64,000 bases of DNA, from positions 4,316,279 to 4,380,278 of the forward strand of contig OZ020622.1 of the NCBI GenBank assembly GCA_963971575.1. Direction: 5' to 3'. Positions within the stretch are counted from its first letter, which is position 1, and every line of letters begins with the position of its first letter. Shown piece after piece: positions 63,032 through 64,000 of this stretch. The notes beneath the pieces were generated by a model. It did not search any database. It worked only from the letters and a program-made list of their open reading frames with translations, and had not been told where the DNA came from. The position numbers and the translations under genes were made by a program. The stretch comes from Liopterus haemorrhoidalis (lineage: Eukaryota; Arthropoda; Insecta; Coleoptera; Dytiscidae).

Positions 63032-63762
63032 ACACTGCACAGTTATGCCGAACGCACCTCTGGGAATTACCAACGTTTAAAATAAATCTAATGAGCGGTA
63101 AATTCAAACGCCTAAAAATCAATCATGAACGTTTTGTATTTGTAAGAAATGTGGTGTATACCCTGCCCTTAAGGGGTGGAGTTGATGTTAAACGTAAGCT
63201 AGTTGGAGTTTTTCTTCTTTTTTAAAAGTATTTCAAATCGATAATATGTAGTGGAACTTATATGTTCATTGTTCTTCGCCAACAAATACGAGTTGAAGTC
63301 AATACTACTTTGTGTTGCTTTTGTCCCTATGTTCATTTTATGTCTGTTCAAGTGTATTCTAATAATGTTTACTCTACCCCCAGGGTAGTTTTACAAGAAT
63401 TTCATTTTCTCTCGAAAAATTTACCATCAAATGAACGTCTTTTGCTTTAAGACATCGTAAAATGATACTAATGGTAGACGCATTAAAATACAATGTATGT
63501 ATCATTACATTTGTTTCTTATATTATATACTATTTTATCCTCATCATGTGTCCTATCTAAATGCTTTTCATGTCCTCTACCATAGTCCATTTCAAATAAG
63601 AATGCGATAGGTGGCACTGCGAACCGAGAACGATTTATATGCTGAAAATAATGTATTGTGGAAAATTTAAATTAAAAATATAGAGGATTTCGTTTATAAG
63701 GACGTTGAAAGGACCAATGAAATTCGGTCCTTACAACCATAGGTCGCTATATCCAAATACCA
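63032..63762. other. No gene recognised
   Basis: About 730 bp without a supported feature. Confidence 0.4.
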
Positions 63763-64000
63763 GGGCCGCCCCTAGCATTTGCGGGGCCTGGGGCAAAACT
63801 TGAATTGCGGGGCCCCAAAACTGGATTTGCGGGGCCCCATCTATACATATATATTGAATAACGATATTTTCTTTAATATTATTAACTATTAACAAAGTAC
63901 ACATACATACTTATATTCAATGAAGATATATTTTTTTTCCAACTATTTATAAAACTTGGAATAATGTTTTTAAGGTATTTTATTATTTTTTTATTAAAAA
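63763..64000. mobile_element. hAT-like element left end, runs off or decays
   Basis: CAGGGCCGCCCCTAGCATTT and repeated TTGCGGGGCC units (63779-63838) resemble a hAT subterminal region. The right end is not inside the window. Confidence 0.5.

Noticed and set aside
62928..63122. Minus-strand glycine/histidine-rich ORF
   Set aside because: Produced by the 12-bp GC-rich repeat in the Harbinger terminal region.

Overview
The window looks like nuclear DNA of an insect. It is strongly AT-rich, has no bacterial-type gene organisation, and is filled with families typical of insect genomes: DD34D mariner, Tc1, pogo/Tigger, hAT and PIF/Harbinger DNA transposons, RTE-like and RNase-H-bearing (I/R1/Jockey-type) LINEs, and interspersed repeats with a (GTCT)n core resembling the HINE/DINE/MINE class. 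Low-copy families recur across all 64 kb (families A, B, C and E below). I cannot name the species; a beetle or another large-genome insect is a guess. No intact host protein-coding gene was found.

Layout. 0-10 kb: a family A repeat, a long fold-back element, an internally deleted Tigger-like element, a family B repeat carrying a hAT MITE, a LINE tail, a short ORF resembling the NELF-E N-terminus, two direct copies of an E-like segment, and a broken THAP-domain ORF. 10-22 kb: a Tc1 element with a second Tc1 derivative nested inside, a candidate recursive splice site (12190/12191), a palindromic mariner, a family E repeat, three decayed or deleted transposase remnants and a LINE C-terminus. 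22-37 kb: family A and E repeats, hAT fragments, a 121-bp minisatellite, a near full-length but dead mariner, and a Tc1 pseudogene. 37-50 kb: a family B copy broken by two PIF-like MITEs and an RTE LINE; a mariner 3' end split by an RNase-H LINE with a 15-bp target duplication; a Harbinger element; a second candidate recursive splice site (43428/43429); and two further decayed mariners, one carrying a hAT MITE. 50-64 kb: mariner fragments, two family E repeats of a second subtype, several MITEs, a family B copy with a LINE tail inserted, and a Harbinger element with a MADF remnant and nested inserts.

Two observations stand out. First, two near-perfect plus-strand sites in which a 3' splice site is joined directly to a 5' splice site, 31 kb apart, suggest that most of the window lies within a very long intron transcribed left to right and removed stepwise. 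Second, six copies of a roughly 1.1-kb repeat (family E) carry a tRNA-like module at the same internal position and in the same orientation. In the two most similar copies the flanks are nearly identical while the anticodon-arm segment differs at about half its positions. Everything rests on reading the sequence by eye; no alignment or database search was run.
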